Made by a program: the position numbers and the translations under genes. A DNA stretch of 64,000 bases from Acetobacterium sp965140355 (GTDB lineage Bacteria > Bacillota > Clostridia > Eubacteriales > Eubacteriaceae). The stretch covers positions 376,556-440,555 of the forward strand of contig OZ223192.1 of the NCBI GenBank assembly GCA_965140355.1. The letters are read 5' to 3'. Under the pieces are notes generated by a model. That model made no database searches, was not told the origin of the DNA, and worked only from the letters and a program-made list of their open reading frames with translations. Shown here one piece after another: positions 62,885-64,000 of the stretch (positions are counted from its first letter, which is position 1; each line of letters opens with the position of its first letter).

Positions 62885-63303
62885 TGGGTTCATATGATGA
62901 TATTATCCACCTGCCTCATCACGTTTCGACTACCCGCCCTCATATGCCAATTGCCGATCGAGCGGCGCAGTTTTCGCCCTTTGCAGCACTTACCAAACAT
63001 GGGGAAGCTATTGTGGAAACAGCTCGGCTCACACGGGAGCGCAAGGAGCTGACTGAGGATGCCAAAGCAGATATCGAACTGCGGTTGAATCTGCTGGCCA
63101 AACAGATTGCCAGCCGGCACCAAGTCTCCATCACATATTTTCAGCCGGACGAGATGAAAGACGGTGGCAGCTATATCACCGTCGCTGGTATAGTCATAAA
63201 GATTGATGTTTATGATCATATAGTTGTGATGCTGGACAAAACCAAAATTCCTATCAAGAATATCTTTGAAATAAATGGGGAAATGTTTGCGGGGATGGAC
63301 TGA
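62884..63303 (+). CDS. YolD-like family protein
   Basis: 139 residues starting at ATG 62884, which overlaps the polymerase stop by one base. The N-terminus YDDIIHLPHHVSTTRPHMPIADRAAQFSPFAAL (about 4-36) is the YolD-like signature that accompanies Y-family polymerases, and the remaining beta-rich domain includes GGSYITVAGIVIKIDVYDHIVVML. It probably regulates or assists the translesion polymerase. Operon structure with the polymerase is standard in mobile elements of Firmicutes. Confidence 0.9.
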   Translation: MGSYDDIIHLPHHVSTTRPHMPIADRAAQFSPFAALTKHGEAIVETARLTRERKELTEDAKADIELRLNLLAKQIASRHQVSITYFQPDEMKDGGSYITVAGIVIKIDVYDHIVVMLDKTKIPIKNIFEINGEMFAGMD

Positions 63304-63660
63304 GTTAGATGTTTTGCAGCTCTGGCTGATTCCAGTACAAATAGAAATTTATTGTACCGATATCAAAATAAAGTCGATTATATTGAAGATTTATTCATCA
63401 ACGTCTGGAATTACCTGGTAGCTCATACGGAAGAAATAAAACCGAACCACGATGTTTTGAAAGATTTTCAGGCAGGGGAACAAAAGAGTTTGTTAAGGTG
63501 TATAGAACGATAGAAGAAATCAGGCCAGAGGTGATAAGACATACATCGGCTCACATTTGCATCGAAGAAAATAGTGAAGTAGATGTGATTTTTAGTGTAG
63601 AGTAAAAGTTTGAAAAAAAGATTAAATGCTCATAAATGTGTAAAGAAAAATAAATATAAA
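63304..63660. other. Fragmented coding remnants, no intact gene
   Basis: A plus-strand fragment near 63356-63510 reads YRYQNKVDYIEDLFINVWNYLVAH and stops at a TAG. No family is assigned. The rest holds no clear feature. Confidence 0.35.
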
Positions 63661-63967
63661 GGATACAATCTTAGAACGTGATCATGGTCGGACCATTCGA
63701 CCTTATTCTAATATCCTATTACCGCTTCTTGATAGTGTTTCTGATTTGAAAAGCGAACTATTTAGTTTAAAAGACAGTATACGGACGATCATGCGAATCA
63801 TCATCGATATTTCAGAGGTCAACAAATTTGGCCAGTTTTTCATCAAAGACGAAATGCTGAATATCTTTTTCAAGGATTACTTTTTTATCAAAAGGGATGG
63901 CCTGATTCCTGGATACATTGCTGAAATAGAAAAAATGCTGAGACAGGTTGTTAATATAGACGTGTAA
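63661..63967 (+). pseudogene. Unknown protein fragment
   Basis: An open plus-strand frame encodes about 100 residues: DTILERDHGRTIRPYSNILL, then SDLKSELFSLKDSIRTIMRI, then KFGQFFIKDEMLNIFFKDYF, ending at a stop at 63967. The upstream start is not found with confidence; the first usable start codon with any support is TTG at 63746. I do not recognise it. It may be a C-terminal fragment. Confidence 0.35.
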
Positions 63968-64000
63968 GGCAAAATGATCAGCGAATATGAGAGTCTGAAA

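Overview
The window looks like chromosome of a low-GC, anaerobic, Gram-positive acetogen-type clostridium. Acetobacterium or another member of Eubacteriaceae is my best guess. This is inferred from AT-rich sequence, strong AGGAGG-type ribosome binding sites, a rubrerythrin, an HPr-kinase-like PEPCK protein, a DegV protein and a clostridial housekeeping order (yebC, nnr, miaB, mutS, rnr, smpB, ssrA). No taxonomic marker was searched.

Positions 1-29.6 kb are ordinary core chromosome: a sugar-binding regulator fragment, a DUF2207 protein and LemA, a HAD phosphatase, rubrerythrin, an Ldh-family dehydrogenase, an ornithine/alanine racemase-like enzyme, leuS with a consensus promoter and an attenuator-like leader, rnhA, DegV, a glycolipid glycosyltransferase, a PP2C phosphatase, a radical SAM protein, a (p)ppGpp synthetase, yebC, nnr, a cation efflux pump, miaB-mutS-rnr and smpB-ssrA.

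The sequence changes character directly after the tmRNA gene (ssrA ends at 29609), a common integration site. From 29.6 to 64 kb it is an accessory and defence island with many broken genes. It holds a TIR protein; an ISL3 remnant; an unknown 452-residue protein; a complete IS66 element (33686-36294) with 8-bp target duplications inside a fic pseudogene; and an IS3 remnant. A type III-B CRISPR operon follows (37414-45819): TIR-SAVED effector, cmr1, an HD-less cmr2/cas10 with a frameshift, cmr3, cmr4, cmr5, a cold-shock-domain-cmr6 fusion and cas6, then a DUF6602-type nuclease.

No cas1 or cas2 is present in the window. Instead there is a repeated module: CRISPR leader, mini CRISPR array, reverse transcriptase (RT), a small protein with a primase-like four-cysteine domain, then a second leader and mini array. 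One copy (46848-49863) is intact. Others (55003-55580 and 59160-60601) are eroded and lie inside a 1.28-kb direct duplication that also carries a tRNA-Thr-like 3' half, a fic fragment and an abiEi fragment. The RT ribosome binding site sits directly behind the truncated last repeat, so pre-crRNA and RT mRNA are probably one transcript. Arrays near the intact RT end in the canonical type III crRNA tag ATTGAAAC, while the arrays of the eroded copies end in ATTGATAC.

Between the modules lies a four-gene cluster around a HerA/VirB4-like ATPase (50037-55003). Towards the end are an alpha/beta hydrolase, a Y-family DNA polymerase with its YolD-like partner, and gene fragments. In the proposed scheme Cas6 cuts the mini-array transcripts, the Cmr complex senses target RNA, Cas10 makes a cyclic nucleotide, and TIR-SAVED responds by destroying NAD. 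The RT and its partner may acquire or rewrite spacers, or act as a separate defence; this last step is inference.
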